Assembly (NCBI GenBank): GCA_022592435.1
Contig: JABYQS010000008.1
Span: 186,001-250,000, forward strand
Direction: 5' to 3'
Length of the DNA stretch: 64,000 nucleotides
Origin: Cerioporus squamosus
Taxonomy: Eukaryota > Basidiomycota > Agaricomycetes > Polyporales > Polyporaceae
Shown piece by piece: positions 22,658-33,231 of this stretch; the first letter of the stretch is position 1; each line of letters opens with the position of its first letter. Under the pieces are notes generated by a model. That model did no database searches. It was given only the letters and a program-made list of their open reading frames with translations, and was not told the DNA's origin. The translations under genes were made by a program, and so were the position numbers.

Positions 22658-23209
22658 TCAGCCAAGATCGACATACGTGCCTCCCGACTCCCACTGCGCG
22701 CCCGACGTCGGCACGCCATATGCATCCTCCTGCACGCCACCCTCCACGGTGTTCATGGTGAACTCGCGCTTGAACTTGCTCTCGAGTGTAGCAAGGGTGC
22801 CGATCAGGTCTGTGCAGGCCTTCTCGAGCACTGCTGCGGGCGTGACGCTGCCGTCCGTCTGGACCTTGAGCAGGAAGTAGGGATGGAGGGGATGGGGGAC
22901 TTTGTAGCCGGCGAAGAGGACGTTCGGCATGCCCAGAAGTTGTCTGAATCGTTCGGGAGTTCGTGGGCGCGTTTATGGAGAGATGGGATGAGACAGGATG
23001 AGACTCACGAGCGAAGGAGGTTGGCGAGGGTATGGTCCTGCTTCACGATCTTGATCGTAGCAGCATTGGGGATCTTTGTGTCTTCTGTGACCTCAACTCT
23101 GTCGGATGTGAACACGCGTGAGACGGAGGATCGCGCAGGCTCAAGATGGGACGCACGGTCGCTCCCCTTCCTCAAGGACGTATAGCTCGTATCGATTAGG
23201 TGCGTTCAT
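22658..23209 (-). CDS. RPB11: RNA polymerase II subunit RPB11
   Basis: Subunit of nuclear RNA polymerase II that dimerises with RPB3 during core assembly. Three exons join in phase: 23157-23209, 23009-23098 and 22658-22943. The start at 23209 gives MNAPNRYELYVLEEGERP. The diagnostic part follows: VTEDTKIPNAATIKIVKQ, then DHTLANLLRSQLL, then NVLFAGYKVPHPLHPYFLL and a long C-terminal helix LEKACTDLIGTLATLESKF. At 142 residues it is about 20 longer than yeast or human RPB11. The extra is a polar C-terminal tail ending GGTYVDLG. The order of motifs matches the family from end to end. Confidence 0.95.
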
Positions 23210-23787
23210 GGTTGTTTATATATGACAGGAACAGTTCCAGCACAGGCGATATCGTTGTAACCGGCCTGTTAACCAGACGTCGTCAGCGTGTACTATCCAA
23301 GCAAGGATGATAACACGAAGGGTCAGAACGCGTTTTGTATTCACGAAGTTTCATCGACAATAAATATGGCGGCTTCCTTGAAGCCAACATCATTCGCAAG
23401 TGACTGGAAAGCAGACTCACCAGTAAACTGCGCCCAGCGAAATGGGCGAGAAGACGAAGTCCCAAGCGCCCAGAGGACCAGATATTGGCGCTGGGCTGCG
23501 CTCGGCGCCTAAATATCCAAACAGGGCCAAATTTGCAGCCACAGCCCGAGAAATCGTATCGTCCAGCCAGGCCGCCTCGCATACGCCGTCAACTCCCGCC
23601 CTCCTCAAGGTAAGTTCACGCTGTTGCTCGTCTCGACACCGTCCTCGCTGGGTTCTGCTGCTCTCGCGCTTTCGTTTGAATGTGGTTTCACGGCCGGTAT
23701 GGCGGAATTCGGCGGTGGATTGGGCTTGGGACGGACGGATGACACTGGAGGGGACGAGACGCTGATTCGCCTTGGATGCTGCAGAAA
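23210..23787. promoter_or_regulatory. Shared divergent promoter region of RPB11 and RPL28
   Basis: A 578-bp gap separates two housekeeping genes transcribed away from each other, so it must hold both promoters. A TATA-like TATATAAA, read on the minus strand, lies only about 10 bp upstream of the RPB11 ATG. That is too close for a classical TATA, so its role is doubtful. A 5'-UTR intron in RPL28 is possible near 23610-23780 but not shown. Confidence 0.5.
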
Positions 23788-24486
23788 ATGCCTTCGCGGT
23801 TCTCCAAGACTCGTAAGCACCGCGGCCACGTCTCGGCCGGTCACGGTCGTGTAGGCAAGCACCGCAAGCACCCCGGAGGTCGCGGTCTCGCTGGTGGCCA
23901 GCACCACCACCGGTGCGTCTCTCCTGTTATATTGTACCTGCAGATCTTCACTCCTGACGGTCGCAACCTTCTCACTCTTCACCGTGACTCCTGCGCGCAA
24001 TTGCACACCAATGCTGTTTGAATTGGATGATACCCCGCACACAGGACGAACTTCGACAAGTACCATCCCGGTTACTTCGGTAAGGTTGGTATGCGCCGCT
24101 TCCACCTCACCCGCAACCTCCAATGGCGCCCCATCATCAACGTCGACAAGCTCTGGACGCTTGTGCCCGCGGAGGAGAAGGAGGGCCTTACGGAGAGCTC
24201 CGAGGTCGTTCCTGTGATCGACACACTCCAGCACGGCTACGGCAAGGTTCTTGGCAATGGACAGTGAGTACCCGCGTCTGTTGTGCGTTCAGCGAACGCG
24301 TGCTGACTGCTTGTCTCCCTCGAAAAGGCTGCCCAAGCTCCCCTTCATTGTAAAAGCACGTTTCGTCTCGGCAAAGGCAGAGTGCGTACAGGCAGTTATA
24401 GATGTTGCGTCGTGTTGCTGACTGTTCCCGTGTTCCACAGGGCGAAGATCAAGGAGGCTGGTGGTGTTGTCAAGCTCATTGCATAG
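23788..24486 (+). CDS. RPL28: 60S ribosomal protein L28 (L27a, uL15)
   Basis: Component of the large cytosolic ribosomal subunit. Four exons, 23788-23912, 24045-24263, 24328-24381 and 24441-24486, sum to 444 nt, giving 147 residues, the usual length. The N-terminus reads [20 protein letters not shown] with the basic Gly/His-rich segment [13 protein letters not shown]. The second exon gives [16 protein letters not shown] and later [15 protein letters not shown]. The third and fourth give [18 protein letters not shown] and [14 protein letters not shown]. All splice sites are GT-AG. A longer minus-strand frame across the same region is a shadow. Confidence 0.97.
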
Positions 24487-24944
24487 TTTTGTATTTTGCT
24501 GCTGTCTTTTTTCCGCTCTGCCACGACGACCCGCGACCACATGCATATGACATGACACTGCAAGGCATTCTATGCAATCCATGCTGTACAATTCCAACGA
24601 CGTGTGCGAAGTGTCAGTGGCCCCATCGGCCTCGACTTGCGAAGGTTCACGGATCTTCTAACGTCCGCCGCCCTATGGTGTCCCACCCATCACGCAAGCA
24701 AAGGGTCGCTCTGAAGTTGGAGAGCCTCTTGGCAAAACATCATATGTCTATGGACATTGCGTTCCTATATCCTATGGCTATTCAATATTCACTCGCTCTG
24801 AGTCTCGCTCACCTCGGCTTTCTCGCGCTGGTTCCACACAAATCAGCAGATGGGTGCACAGTGCGGCCTCAGGATGTGTTGCTCGTCGTGAGTTCCGAAG
24901 TTTTAGCTGAGGGTACCGCGCCCCTATCCGGTGCATCCTCTTGC
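24487..24944. other. Region downstream of RPL28
   Basis: RPL28 3' region. Frames are short, with no recognisable motif. Confidence 0.35.
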
Positions 24945-25385
24945 AATAGCATCCTTCTTGGGGTATGTCTCGACATCGTCTCGCACGGTCTGCGCAGCGG
25001 CGTGAGTGTGAGATGAAAGCTTGTACTTACTGCTGAGCGTCGTCTAATACATGGTATTCAAACTGCATGTCCATGAACAAGACACTCGTCTTGGTTACGG
25101 TTTCCCCCGGACCCTGTCAATATGGGAAGGCATCCGCTTGCGATGGCATCATTCTGAAATATGTCTCGACGTCGTCTCGCATGGCCTGCGCAGCGGCGTG
25201 AGCGTGAGATGACCACGCTGAAGCCCACATCGGTATCCCTCGAGAATACCACAGCAGTTGGTGCCGGGATGCGCGGACAGCACGCTGACTGCAGCCCCGG
25301 GAACACTGTACTTACTTCCGAGTGTTGTCCACTGTCACATTGGAACTGCATGTCCATGAACGTTTGAACAATGAAATCGTCTTGA
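24945..25385 (-). repeat. Tandem pair of diverged gene-like units with matching splice signals
   Basis: Unit A (about 24949-25080) and unit B (about 25145-25362) share long stretches in the same order. Read on the minus strand each has ATGGACATGCAGTT, a GTAAGTACA donor, then CACGCCGCTGCGCAG, then a segment encoding RDDVETY. Unit B carries about 90 bp extra inside its intron-like part. In unit B the pieces join to one short frame (MDMQFQCDSGQHSE, then AMRDDVETYFRMMPSQ). In unit A the equivalent join is out of phase. This looks like duplication of an exon-intron-exon block of an unidentified, probably non-functional gene. Confidence 0.6.
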
Positions 25386-25782
25386 CTTCGCCGCTGCTGC
25401 AGGGCGGGAGGGTATGTAGGGGTTAGAATTCGAGTCAATGTGACTGACTGACAAATGTAGTCATCTAAGCTTAGAAAGCGCATACATAGGTTCCGCGCCT
25501 CCCACCGCCTGCGCAGTGCGCGAAGTCTCACCCTCTCTCCTCTTCCCAGTACCACCATCGGATGGCCAGCTTTGCCAACTGGTGTGCGTAACAGCCTCAT
25601 ATCTATCTGCTTGTCGTGCTCTCTTGTTGCCCCCGGTCTCGGTGCTCTCTGGGCATACGGCTGACCGCTGACGGCCTCTCGCAGACAACCATCAGTACGC
25701 GACCTGGAACCGCGTGCGAAACATACAACAGACCCCCTACATAGCACGGGTCGAAACGAACGCATCGAGTTCGGCCGCACAG

Positions 25783-28060
25783 ATGGCTCAGCCTCACGTC
25801 GTCGTCGACATGAACAACATTGCGGGGACGGCTTCCCCGCAGCAGCCCACCGCGGGCACGAAGAGCAACGACACCCTGTTCGGCCCCAATATCGGTGTGC
25901 TTGGCACGGGCCCGGACTGGACGGAGCATCCTGACAAGAGCGAGGACGTGCTTACGCCGGAGGTCGTGAAGAGCTGGATTGCGAAGAGCAAGGACGTGAG
26001 TGATTCCGTACTTCTCGGACTAGGGGATTGGGGATGGAGCGGGCACGGATAGACGCATGTTGGTGAGGCGAGATGGCCTGTGCGTTGGGCTTTGCGATTT
26101 GGAGGACTCTTGCAGATGTGCGAGGGGTTCTGTCGCGCTCTGCTTGTCCGCCCGGCATGCCCGAGGTGGAGACATGCGCGCCTTCCACGCCTCGACTGCG
26201 GTGACTGGCGTGGGTTCCCGGTCAAACAGGGACTTACTCGACTGGGCCTTGCGGTCAGATTCGAGGTCACACCAGCCACGGTTAGGTACGACCATAGTGG
26301 AGCCAGCCAAGTCTGCGGAGTTCACGTCCAGATGGGGCAAGGCGCGACTTCGCGGTGTGCGACGCTCTTCGAACGTTCTTCGAAGTTGTACTTCGCTGGT
26401 CTCTGACGAAGATGCGGACGTATAGACAGCTCGCTCCCCGTTGGTTGTACCGCCTCCTGTGCACGCTGCTGACTATCACATCCGCAGACCCGTTACTCTA
26501 CGACTACTCTGCAAGCCCTTGTCAACCTGAAGCGGCCGACGCTACGGTTGTCCCCGCTAGAGAATGACACCTCCGAGGACGAAGACCATGTCGACCAACA
26601 TCACCACGCGCTCGAGTTCGAGTACGATTGCGATGCACCTAAGTGTGCGATCCGCGTCCACGTCCTCTTGTCCCCCAAGCACCCAATGGCGGGCAAGCCG
26701 GACGCGTCGGGCCTCTCGCGACTTCTTGTGTTCGAGACGGTGACGGATGGGGGATTCGGCAAGACCCTGAAGTTCGAGGATGGCGCCATGCTCGAACTGG
26801 GTCGGTTCGACCACCAGGCAGCCACCACCATAGACGACGCTGCTGGAGCATCGATGTCCGACCCGGAAAAGCCCAGTCCGGCCGAGACACCATCCGGCGA
26901 ACCTGCGCAGCAGCGGAAGAAACGGTTCACGAGCTTCCATTTCCGCAAGCGACACCAGGACCGGAACGTCGCAGGTCCCGCGCTTGCGGTTGTCGATGCC
27001 GATACCCACCCTGCTGAGGGTGAAGACAAGCCCAAGGACGAGAAAGAAGAGGACGATGGTGTACGCGTCACCATCCGTCTCAGCGCGCTCGACGAGGAAG
27101 GCAAGGAACTGCCCTCTCCCAACGAGCAGGTCACCTATCTCCACATTGTCCGTTTTGGTGCTCCTCCAGTTGCAGTTGAGGGTGCTGAGCCTGAAGAGGA
27201 CAAGCGCCCTTGGGTCGTCAAGGTCGTGAAGCGGGAAGCCACGGTGGGCATCGTCGATCTTACGGTGCTGAGCTATGTCCTAACCTAATTCGATCCCTAG
27301 ATTGGCATGCACACGTTCCATCTGCACGAGATCTATGGTCTCTCCGCAAACTCGACGACCTCCACCCAACCTACTGCTCCTCCTCCCACTGCACAACTCG
27401 ACACTCACACCTATCCTCCTGCCGTTCCTCCCACCACCACGGAAGACGAGCCGTCTTCCGAGTGTCTCCTCTGCCTCTCTTCACCGCGCGAGGTCGTTCT
27501 GCTGCCTTGCCGGCACCTTGTCGCGTGCCGCGAATGTGCACTCAACATGATCGAGTTTGGTGCGGGTGGAACGATCGTGCACAACGACAGCGAGACGACT
27601 GCTCCCGGTGCAGATGCGCCCGCCGCAGAGGGTGCTGAGGCCAACGCCGAGGGCGCAGCGGAGGGTGCGCCTCCCGTCCCTGCCGCCGTGCCTGTCATAC
27701 CTGCGAACCCGCGTCGCAAGAGGAAGGCCAAGGGCTGGTTCTGCCCTGTGTGTCGGCAACGTGAGTTCTCTCCTCTAGCCAGGCTCGCGCATGTGCTGAA
27801 ATGTGCCTCGTACAGCCTACACCTCGCTGCTGCGGATCACCACGACCCCGCCGGAGAAGGACGAGGGCCGCGACTCCACCTCCATCGACGATCACGTCCC
27901 GCCTCCTTCCGCCCCAGCGGTGGCGGCCCCGGCCGTCCCCCCTCCTACTGCGCAGCCGGAGCGCGGGAGGTTCGGGGGCCTGCTGAGGGCGTTTGGACGG
28001 GATCGCGGGGCTCAGCCTGACCTCGAGCGTGGGCAGGCTCCGGCGGCCAACGCTGCGTGA
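25783..28060 (+). CDS. MGRN1-like RING-type E3 ubiquitin ligase
   Basis: Four exons (25783-25995, 26488-27243, 27301-27760, 27816-28060) sum to 1674 nt, 557 residues. The N-terminal half is a conserved substrate-binding region: TLQALVNLKRPTLRL, LEFEYDCDAPKCAI, the beta-rich LLVFETVTDGGFG, then an acidic linker, VTYLHIVRFGAPP, and MHTFHLHEIYGLS. A C3HC4 RING follows: CLLCL, then LLPCRHLVACRECA, a long Ala/Pro insert of about 60 residues, and CPVCRQ. The Pro-rich tail contains RITTTPPEKDE. The start at 25783 (MAQPHVVVDMN) is the first ATG in the open frame; an upstream exon is possible. Family members ubiquitinate membrane or endocytic cargo. The RING insert and the 492-nt first intron are unusual features. 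Confidence 0.88.
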
Positions 28061-28693
28061 GGACTGCAGACCTGGCTGTTGCAGCTTGCTTCGTACTGTA
28101 GACGGGTTGCTCTCTCTGTTTCTGTTTGACTGTGAGTGTGTACGATATGATGGTGCTCTGAAGTGTTGTGGATCCTGCTTGGTGGACTGGATGTTGCTAG
28201 CCTTCTGGTAGGCCTCCCGGAGGATCGTGTATTTACTTCTCGGTCGTACGTGTGCACTATGTTGTATTCCCATCTTAGTCTCCACTATTGTCCTTTGATA
28301 CTTGTTGCTACTTGGCCAATCTATGCACTTCCTGGTCGTCTCGAAGTATCCGAAGGACGAACTCCAGTGCCCAAGGCGCAGGATAGGCTAAGCCAGAGCG
28401 CTACATTATCATACTCAACGCTCTTCTACCGGTCTAACATCGCCGCCGCCCCGACTTGTCTCCGTACTACCTCTAGCCCAGTCGCGACTCGCGCTGTGAC
28501 CTACGCTCGTTTATTCTGGACATCGTTATCGTTTGGCTTGTGAACACAAGGACGCGTCGCTTCTGCATCTGTGTCGTCCTATCAGCTCCTCGTCTGACTG
28601 CGCCGGGAACCTTGTGGCCGGGTATCTGAGCTGCGCTGCAGCCTCGCCCATTTCGCGACTTAGCCTCTTTTTCGTTCTAAGCGAAGACTCGCC
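28061..28693. other. Spacer between the E3 ligase and TLG1
   Basis: It contains the 3' region of the ligase gene and the promoter of the SNARE gene. No additional gene is visible. Confidence 0.4.
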
Positions 28694-29765
28694 ATGTCGA
28701 CAGACCCATACCACGCCGTGCAGCAGGAAATCCAGGGGTCGCTGCAGACGGCGGCGACGCTGCGCGCGTCGTTTCTGCGCATCCGCAGCACCGCGAGAGA
28801 GGATAGCGAGGAGCTGGTGTGGGCTCGTAATGAGGTGCGTTCTGCGGTTTGGTCGCTCTTGCTTGCCGGAATGCTGATGTCCGCGACCACGCGTGTACTA
28901 ACAGCTGAAGGCGACGCTTGCGGCGCTGGAGGCGGACTTGGAGGACTTGGAGGAAAGTGTGAAGTGAGTGTCTCTCCTCCCACCAGTCCGGCATGCCTCA
29001 GAGTGGCTAGTACGGTGCCTGATGTGCGTGTTTCCAGTGTTGTTGAGTCTACTGGCGCAAGATTGTTCGGTCTGGAAGAGTCCGAGGTCATGGAACGGCG
29101 ACGGTATGTGGGCCATGTCCGTCGCGAAATCGAGGTATGTCTCGAGCCTTGGTGTGTCTCCCTCTCCGCTTTCATCACCCTCTCTATCATTGTACTCATG
29201 ACGGTCCCGGTTTGCTGTGTCACTAGACGATGCGCGCGGAAGTGGAGGAAGGCCGCCGCTCACGACCGACGTCCATGCTTGGGTCCTCAGGACGAGCCGC
29301 AGCAGATGCGCTCGCATCAGTTCCGGAGCAGGAAGACTCGCAGGCGGAGTGGGCGAGACAGGAGCAGGAGCTCATGATCAGGCAGCAAGACGAGACTATC
29401 GACACTATTGCTGGGACTCTGAACACCATTCATGAGCAGGCGGGCTTGATGGGCCGCGAGATCGGAGAGCACAATGAGTGCGTGTCCTCCCTTGGTCACG
29501 TCTTGGATTGTCTCTGACTGACTGCTCTTATGCCTGCTAGGATGCTCGAGGACCTCGAGCGAGGTGTTGACACTTCAGACGCCAAGTTGAGCACGGCTAT
29601 GCGCAAGATGCGGAAGTTCATTCGGCAGACCGAGGGTAAGCTCCTCTTTCCGTAACTCAAGCCATGTCTTGCTGATTCTTCATGTCAGAAACGAAGTCCG
29701 GCTGGTGCATTGTGATTCTTATCATCATCCTCATGGCCCTGTTGCTGGCCGTCATTCTTGTATGA
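28694..29765 (+). CDS. TLG1: Qc-SNARE of the Tlg1/syntaxin-6 family
   Basis: Tail-anchored t-SNARE for endosome-to-trans-Golgi fusion. Six exons (28694-28834, 28905-28963, 29038-29134, 29227-29477, 29541-29635, 29689-29765) total 720 nt, 239 residues. The N-terminal syntaxin-6 helical domain begins MSTDPYHAVQQEIQGSLQ. A second helix ends EADLEDLEESV, followed by ERRRYVGHVRREIE. A polar linker leads to the SNARE motif LMIRQQDETIDTIAGTLN, then LMGREIGEHNE and MLEDLERGVDTSDAKLSTA. The zero-layer position holds Gln as expected for a Q-SNARE. The C-terminal anchor is WCIVILIIILMALLLAVILV with only a few residues beyond. The fit to the family is complete. Confidence 0.94.
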
Positions 29766-30281
29766 TGCGCAGAGGTACCGACGTTTCTCGGCTACTGTAT
29801 TGACACCCTAATTTATCTGGCACTGGGACATTGCATCGTTGTATATTCCTGACTTGATCTAATTGCAAACAGTCGCGTTGGAATCCAGGATATCGCAGCC
29901 AGGCTCCGCGAGGGTTGCATACACGTGGTTATTCGGTCGCGTTGTTTGCGCGCTGTTTGTCGCGCGTCAGCCGCTTTCGTCCATGGGCCGGCGTCGGCGG
30001 ACGTTGGCTTTCTTTCGTACCATCACCTGGTCGTGCTGGGCGACAACGACGACGACGGCGACGACGACGAGCGACATCTCTCTGAACACAACATCTCTAT
30101 CCTATTATCGCGTTCTCGGCGGCGCGGCAGCGAGCAACACTTCTGCGTCCGTCACACACCTTTATCCAACTATCACCCACTACTGGTCAACGGCGACGAC
30201 GGCGAGCAACGCTCCTACTGCGACGTCGACGTCGACTCTACTCTGTAACCCTTGCAATATTTAGGTCCGTCTCAGGTCACC
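29766..30281. other. Promoter/5'-leader region of the Cdr2/Gin4-like kinase
   Basis: It contains GAC/GCG trinucleotide-rich patches (about 30040-30080 and 30190-30240) that open accidental frames. A 5'-UTR intron is possible but not provable here. Confidence 0.4.
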
Positions 30282-33231
30282 ATGTCGACCTCCGTGGAAG
30301 CAAGTCCTCCCCGCGCACCGCCGGTCAAGTACGCGACTCCCCTAGGGACCCGCTGGCAGAAGGAGAAGGCAGCCGCAGGTACCGACGCGTTCGAATACCC
30401 GGATGACGCCAAGTACGTCGGCCCCTGGATCATCGGCGAGTGCGTCGGGAAGGGCGCTAGCGGGCGCGTCAAGATCGCCCGCCACCGCCGCACTGGTCAG
30501 CTTGCTGCCGTCAAGATCCTCCCGCTCCAGCCCTTTCTCTCCTCGCGCAACTCGTCCAACGCGCAGGCCAAGGCGGAGAAGCAGCGTCTCGGCATCGACA
30601 GGGAGATCATCATGATGAAGCTTATGAACCATCCGAACATCATGCGCATATACGATGTCTACGAGGGCGAGAAGGAGCTCTATCTCATACTCGAGTACGT
30701 TGAAGGCGGCGAGCTCTTCGACTTCCTTGTCAACCGCGGCCGGCTGCCCCCTCTCGAGGCGCTAGCGTACTTCAAGCAGATTGTCTACGGTCTCAACTAT
30801 GCGCACACGTTCTCCATCATCCACCGTGATCTCAAGCCGAGAACATCCTCATCCATTCGCTCAACCCGCCGCTCATCAAGATCGCTGACTGGGGTATGGC
30901 GGCTTTCGCTCCGCCGACACTGCAACTGGAGACCAGCTGCGGCAGTCCGCACTATGCTAGCCCAGAGATCGTCAATGGTCACAAGTATTGCGGGACTGCT
31001 ACGGATATCTGGAGCTGCGGCGTCATCTTGTATGCTCTGCTCACTGGACGTCTTCCCTTCGACGACAAGAACGTACGCACTCTGCTCACAAAGGTCAAGG
31101 TTGGCAAGTACGACATGCCGAGCTTTGTCGACCCGTTGGCGAAGGATCTCCTCTCTCGGATGCTTGTCGTCGACGTCAACCGGCGAATCTCTGTGAGTGT
31201 CACCATCCATCGCACTACGCCTAGCTAACCACTGTGCGCTTCAGATGTCCGAGATACTGGCTCATCCTTGGCTCGATGGCGCCACCCCCGGCATCACCTA
31301 CGTTCCAGCACCTCCTGTCTCGGAACTGGCTAGACCTCTCCCGTCTGCACTGCATATCGACCGCGACCTGTTTGAGTCTCTCTGTGTCATCTGGGGTCGC
31401 CACGCCGACATCGGTTCCATTCGCCTGGATCTTCTGAGTCCTGCTGGCCAAGGGACGCTAGCGAAGGCGTTCTACTTTCTCCTGCAGAAGCATCGCGAAC
31501 AGACAATGGGAGAGCACGGCATTCTTATGGATATCGACGAGGTACTCAGCACGCCTGGAAAGGTCATCACTAAGCAGTACGCTGCTCCTCGCTCGAAGCC
31601 TGGCCGCCACTCTCTGGATCTCGCTAGGGGTGCCCCGGCCATACCTGTGTCCTCTCTCTTGCGTTCGGATCGTCCTGCGCCTGCGCCACCTTCACGCACG
31701 CCTTCTCCGAAGCCTCGGCTGGCGATCACCACTGCGGTGCAAGCACCTGCTCGGCCTCATCCGCCTTCCCCTGTTGGCCCGCGCCCTCAGAAGCCACGTC
31801 CTCAAGCTGCGAGGAACTCTGCCGTGCTCATGAACCCGCCCTCATTCGTGCCTAATCCCGACATCACTCGTGCTCGTTCTCAGACAGTAGGACCTGGCCA
31901 CGTTGGCCGGGATCTGCCTCATCCGCGTCATATGCCTCCTCCAATGCAGCGCAAGACGGTCACGGTCGACTCAGCGGGGACCCAGCGTCCGAGGCCCCCG
32001 ACGTATGCCGGGTCAAGCGCAGTCCGCACCTCCCACTACGCACCCTCTCAACCTGCAGTTATCCATGCGCCTGTACCTCTTCCGGCTGCTCCACAACCCG
32101 TGCTCCCTATGCTTACGTTGGCCCAAGGCGCCGGAAGGGACGCCGCACAAGGGAGTCCAATGCTCACGACTCCGCGGTGTCCCGACGTGGAAATGCAAGA
32201 CCACACACACCCCTACGCATCTACTGGGAATGCACAGTGGAGCACGTCGGATGGCGATCGTATGCTTCCCCAGCGCATTCCGAGACCGGAACATCGGCCT
32301 TCCGTCGACGAAGGACGTCGCAACTGGTCTGCACCGGGTCATGCTTCCCATCATGGCGGATGGCACAAGTCGTCTGGATCTGAGAACAAGGAGAACAGGC
32401 TGGCCCCCGGCACGCGTACGTCGCAAGGGGATTCTGTATGCAACTCTGGCGGATTAGGATTCGGGCACTCTGTTCCCATGGCGAAAGAGATGGGCAACGT
32501 GCTCTTCATCCACGGAGACGGTTACGGCCAACAGCAGTATCAAGCGAAGAAAGGCGGGAAGGGACGACGTAAGCTCTTCCGGCTCTCCGTGGTTGCGGTG
32601 GCGCGTTGCTGACTTCTCTCTAGCTCCGCCACTAGACTTCCACGGCCCACCCGTCCTTCACAAGCGCTCGACTTTCTCCGTTGGATCTCCTCGGCCAGGC
32701 TCTCCTCCACCTGTGAATATGTCTCCAGCCGTAGGAGAGTTCAAGGGCTGGTTCTCGAACTTGTTCCACTGGAAGGTCCAGTCAATTGTGCTATACTCGG
32801 TGCTCGATCTTCCGACCACGCGCTCCGAGACAACGCGGCTACTCGAACACTTCGGTGTGTCACTTGCTCTTGAGGACAGGAGCGGCTTCAGTGTGGTCCT
32901 CTGCCGGATGGACGATATTTACGACGGCTCGGTAATGGTGCAGAAGGCCGTCCGCTTCCGCGTGGAGTTCTCGTCGTGCTCCTCGACCACCCACCCACAC
33001 GCCATGCACGGAACGCCTCGCATGGGCCAGATGTCGTTCCCGGGCGCGAGGAGCCGAGCGGACGGTCTTGCGGCGGGTTACGAGACCGTCATTGGGATCG
33101 CGCTGGAGAAGGGTTCGGTGACGACGTTCAAGAATCTGTGCCAGCGGCTGCGGAACGAGTGGCGGCTCGATGCACTCGTATCTCCGACTGCGGCGGCGAC
33201 TCCGGGTATCCACCAGCAGTTCATGGTCTGA
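30282..33231 (+). CDS. Cdr2/Gin4/Nim1-type serine/threonine kinase, one base missing in the catalytic loop
   Basis: CAMK-group cell-cycle kinase of the kind that regulates Wee1 or septins at the cortex. Exons are 30282-31192, 31245-32568 and 32624-33231. The kinase domain has the Gly loop GKGASGRVKIA, the VAIK-type Lys in AVKILP, DREIIMMKLMNHPNI, EYVEGGELFDFL and HRDLKP. Between 30839 and 30840 one G is missing: CCGAGAAC replaces the CCGGAGAAC needed for PEN. Translation then shifts into a Ser/Arg-rich frame. The next frame resumes with ENILIHSLNPPL, a DWG in place of DFG, then SPEIVNG and the rest of the lobe. Adding one base brings the exon sum to 2844, divisible by 3. A Pro-rich middle and a C-terminal module (FKGWFSNLFHWK, LLEHFGVSL, KNLCQRLRNEW) resemble the KA1-containing ends of such kinases. 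The start has a CACC context. Confidence 0.9.

Noticed and set aside
23929..24044. Box C/D snoRNA in the first RPL28 intron
   Set aside because: CTGA-like and GATGAT-like boxes occur but in the wrong order and spacing.
23605..24234. 209-codon minus frame
   Set aside because: Antisense shadow of RPL28 and its promoter; RPL28 is unambiguous on the plus strand.
26557..27144. 195-codon minus frame with hydrophobic patches
   Set aside because: Antisense of the large exon of the RING ligase gene.
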